The position numbers were made by a program, and so were the translations under genes. A model generated the notes under the pieces. The model was not told the DNA's origin, ran no database searches, and was given only the letters and a program-made list of their open reading frames with translations. A stretch of DNA of 64,000 nt from Lachnospiraceae bacterium (GTDB lineage Bacteria; Bacillota; Clostridia; Lachnospirales; Lachnospiraceae), in contig SVFF01000014.1 of the NCBI GenBank assembly GCA_015057005.1, forward strand, positions 1 through 64,000, given 5' to 3'. Positions 61,494 through 64,000 of this stretch are shown piece after piece. Position 1 is the first letter of the stretch. Each line of letters begins with the position of its first letter.

Positions 61494-61748
61494 TTAGTTC
61501 GCTCCTTCGTCCTCGAAGAAATCATCTTCTGCTTCTACCACATCGAATTCATCCTCGAACTCATCCTCAAAGTCCTCAAGATAATCCGGTGTGAAATAAC
61601 GGTATACTGCATAAGCAATAGCAGCTACAGCGGCTACAGCACCGATGATCGCCAACACCCACAACAGAACATTGGTTTTCTTCTCTTCCTTTTTTCCTAA
61701 CAGCTCATTCAACTTAGCCATTTCAATTAAATTCTCAAATTTGTTCAT
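61494..61748 (-). CDS. Small acidic single-pass membrane protein
   Basis: The 84 residues have a short N-terminal helix (NKFENLIEMAKLNELLGKK), one membrane segment (about 26-48, VLLWVLAIIGAVAAVAAIAY), then a very acidic tail (DFEDEFEDEFDVVEAEDDF). ATG 61748 follows AAAGGCGGGGTG. Such genes are common near rlmD or pcrA in Lachnospiraceae; the function is unknown. Confidence 0.7.
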   Translation of the reverse strand: MNKFENLIEMAKLNELLGKKEEKKTNVLLWVLAIIGAVAAVAAIAYAVYRYFTPDYLEDFEDEFEDEFDVVEAEDDFFEDEGAN

Positions 61749-61813
61749 AAAAACACCCCGCCTTTCTCGTGCTATTGTTGCTATTATAGAATACCACATC
61801 TTCAGAAAAATTA

Positions 61814-64000
61814 CTACACTCTTTTCAATTTTGCAAAGGATGCATACATGATTTTTTGACCCGCCTTATCAAAAGAAATGGTCACTTTATAATCTCTGGG
61901 TTCTCTGTCGATGGCAAGCACAGTACCCTCTCCATATTTAATGTGACGCACTCTGTCGCCCACACCGTACTCCAGAGCCGAAGGGGCCTGATGGACCATC
62001 CCCTTCTGTAAGCCCGCCAGATTGTTCAGACTGCTCATTTCCTTGGCAATAAAGGGCTTGTCGGCCTTGGCAGTCACCTTGGGCTTTAATGTGGCCTTGG
62101 GTCTGAAATCGTAACCAACACTGCTGCCAAAGCTTCTGCTGTTTCCGGCTTGACTTCGCTCTGTCGGTTGACTGTTGTAACCACCGCCAAAGCCCCGGTT
62201 CAATTTTCTCTCAAAATCTTCAAAAGATTCGAAGCTGCGGCGTTTTGCGGCGGGAGGCGCATTGTCCAAAAGATTTTCCGGGATCTCCCGCACAAACCTG
62301 CTCACGGGATTGTACTGGGTCTCGCCCCGGATCATGCGGGTGCGGGCGCAGGTGATAGTCAGATCCTTCATTGCTCTCGTAATGCCTACATACGCCAAGC
62401 GGCGTTCTTCTTCTATCTCAGCAGGATCATCTGCTGCAATAGTCATATAGCTGGGGAACAGACCGTCCTCCATACCTGCCAGATATACATTGGGGAATTC
62501 CAGACCTTTGGCACTGTGCAGGGTCATCAGGAGCATCCTGTTATCGCCATCCTCCACCGAATCAATATCTGCCACCAGGGCAATCTCCTCCAAAAATCCG
62601 GAAAGTGTAGGATACTCATTGCTTTCCTGATAAGCTACAGCCTTAGTGATCAACTCATCGATATTGGAAAGGCGGTCCTCCGCCTGCTGGTCATCGTCGC
62701 TCTCAGCTTTAATATATTCCACATAACCGGTCTTTTCTATCACCGCCTGGATCAGATCGGAAATCGGATAAATATCCAGACCGCTTCTAAACACCTGGAT
62801 CAGATTCACAAAACCTCTGATCTTCTGTTCTGCTCTTCCAAGGCCGTCAATCTCATCAGACTGGGTCATAGCCTCATAGAGGCTGATATCCCGAATTGCC
62901 GCATACTCTGCCACCTTCTCCATGGTGGTGGCACCAATGGAGCGCTTGGGTACATTGACAATACGGCTCAGGGCCACATCATCGCGGCCGTTATCGATGG
63001 TCTTAAGATAAGCCAAAATATCCTTAATCTCCATCCTGGAGTAGAAGTTGATACCGCCTACCACCTTATAGGGGATGCCCTCCACTACCATACGTTCTTC
63101 CAACAGACGGGCCTGGGCATTGGTGCGATACAAAACTGCAAAATCCTTGTACTCTGCCCCTTCCCGCTTCACCTTGCGTATCACATCATCAGCGATATAT
63201 TCTGCCTCCTCATAGCCTGTGTCGAACTGCTTGAAATGAACCCTGCTGCCACTTTCCTTGTCCGTCCACAGCGCTTTGTCTTTACGGCCCACATTGTTGC
63301 TGATCACAGCGTTTGCTGCGTCCAGAATATTTTGGGTGGAACGGTAATTCTGCTCCAGCTTTACCACTTTGGCCTCAGGATACACCTTCTCAAAATCCAG
63401 GATATTGCGGATATTGGCTCCGCGGAACTTGTAGATGGACTGGTCATCATCACCCACCACGCATAGATTCCGGTAACCGTCCGCCAGAAGACGGATCAAC
63501 TCGAACTGTGCGGTATTGGTATCCTGGTACTCGTCCACCATGATATAACGGAAGCGCTCCTGATAGGAATGCAGGACCTCGGGGCAGGCCTTAAAAAGCT
63601 CCACAGTTTTTACAATGATATCGTCAAAATCCAGGGCATTGCTCCGCTGCAGAGTCTCCTGATACTCCCTGTAGGCTCTGGCGATCACTGCCTTGCGGTA
63701 GTCGCCCATCACGGAAAGCTCGTACTCACGCACACCAATCAGTTCATCCTTCGCAGAGGAAATAGCGCTTAACAGTGTCCGTTCCTTATACATCTTGGTA
63801 TCGATATTCAGGCGCTTACATACGCCCTTCATTACAGACTTCTGGTCATCGGTATCATATATGGTAAAATTGGTATCATAGCCCAGCTTATCAATATATC
63901 TGCGTAAAATCCGCATACAGGTGGCATGGAAAGTAGCCACCCAGACCTGACTGCCGCCAAACCCTGCAATCTGGTCCACACGCTCCCGCATCTCCTGGGC
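61814..64000 (-). CDS. pcrA: ATP-dependent DNA helicase PcrA/UvrD (N-terminus outside window)
   Basis: The visible 728 residues match SF1A helicases: TFHATCMRILRR (motif Ib region), VDEYQDTN (motif II), VVGDDDQSIYKFRGA (motif III), QNYRST (IV), TLHSAKGLEF (V) and VGITRAMKDLTITCA (VI). The Walker A motif and the first 70 or so residues lie past base 64000. The C-terminal tail KYGEGTVLAIDRE is the PcrA-type Tudor domain. Works in repair, plasmid replication and conflict resolution. Confidence 0.95.
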   Translation of the reverse strand, partial: AQEMRERVDQIAGFGGSQVWVATFHATCMRILRRYIDKLGYDTNFTIYDTDDQKSVMKGVCKRLNIDTKMYKERTLLSAISSAKDELIGVREYELSVMGDYRKAVIARAYREYQETLQRSNALDFDDIIVKTVELFKACPEVLHSYQERFRYIMVDEYQDTNTAQFELIRLLADGYRNLCVVGDDDQSIYKFRGANIRNILDFEKVYPEAKVVKLEQNYRSTQNILDAANAVISNNVGRKDKALWTDKESGSRVHFKQFDTGYEEAEYIADDVIRKVKREGAEYKDFAVLYRTNAQARLLEERMVVEGIPYKVVGGINFYSRMEIKDILAYLKTIDNGRDDVALSRIVNVPKRSIGATTMEKVAEYAAIRDISLYEAMTQSDEIDGLGRAEQKIRGFVNLIQVFRSGLDIYPISDLIQAVIEKTGYVEYIKAESDDDQQAEDRLSNIDELITKAVAYQESNEYPTLSGFLEEIALVADIDSVEDGDNRMLLMTLHSAKGLEFPNVYLAGMEDGLFPSYMTIAADDPAEIEEERRLAYVGITRAMKDLTITCARTRMIRGETQYNPVSRFVREIPENLLDNAPPAAKRRSFESFEDFERKLNRGFGGGYNSQPTERSQAGNSRSFGSSVGYDFRPKATLKPKVTAKADKPFIAKEMSSLNNLAGLQKGMVHQAPSALEYGVGDRVRHIKYGEGTVLAIDREPRDYKVTISFDKAGQKIMYASFAKLKRV

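Noticed and set aside
62150..63466. Long open frame (438 codons) on the plus strand
   Set aside because: Antisense to pcrA and without any recognisable domain or ribosome site.

Overview
The window is a chromosomal segment of a low-to-mid GC, anaerobic, Gram-positive gut bacterium of the Clostridia, most likely Lachnospiraceae. This is inferred from a T-box leader upstream of alaS, a single-chain glycyl-tRNA synthetase, strong GGAGG ribosome sites, a superoxide reductase-type protein, a Na+-pumping decarboxylase operon, and the orders alaS-rpsU and era-yqzL-recO. No rRNA, tRNA, CRISPR array or complete insertion sequence was found.

Region by region. 1-1.9 kb is AT-rich and mobile in character: the start of a HEAT-like protein cut by the window edge, four diverged AACTAGTT repeats, and the C-terminal remnant of an IS4-type transposase. 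1.96-7.3 kb (minus strand) is a biotin-dependent sodium pump operon: acyl-CoA-type carboxyltransferase, a lipoprotein-OadG fusion, a biotin carrier, OadB and OadA. 7.5-12.6 kb carries two D,D-carboxypeptidases around scpA-scpB and a metallophosphoesterase. 12.7-27.4 kb (minus) is housekeeping: rpsU, alaS with a T-box, glycyl-tRNA synthetase, recO, a YqzL-like gene, era, lipoproteins, an M16C peptidase, a truncated sigma-like protein and a rhomboid-like membrane protein. 27.5-30.4 kb (plus) is a DeoR-phosphodiesterase-transporter operon.

30.5-53.1 kb is accessory carbohydrate metabolism: two uroporphyrinogen decarboxylase-fold proteins, an unassigned glycosidase-like protein, GH43- and GH36-type enzymes, a bifunctional fucokinase/GDP-fucose pyrophosphorylase, a nucleotidyltransferase with a NahK-like sugar kinase, an MFS transporter, a GDPD and three AraC regulators, each adjacent to its likely targets. 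Within it, 34-37 kb is visibly AT-rich and carries unrelated small enzymes (DUF5714, DUF4275-NUDIX, GNAT, serine hydrolase), suggesting transfer. Phosphate uptake (PiT plus DUF47) is also here.

53.1-57.2 kb has a superoxide reductase-ferredoxin fusion and an aromatic amino acid operon (DAHP synthase, PheA, TyrA). That operon is preceded by a consensus promoter, a leader peptide with eight consecutive Phe/Tyr codons and a terminator, so it is a classical attenuator. 57.3-59.9 kb is an ABC-2 exporter operon led by a MerR protein with membrane segments and a zinc ribbon, behind a promoter with the 19-bp spacer typical of MerR control. 60-64 kb holds rlmD, a small acidic membrane protein and most of pcrA, cut by the window edge.

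The most notable items are the attenuator, the membrane-linked MerR operon, a pair of structured repeats whose first stem differs in sequence but still pairs, the hybrid decarboxylase operon, and the glycosidase-like/URO-D module.
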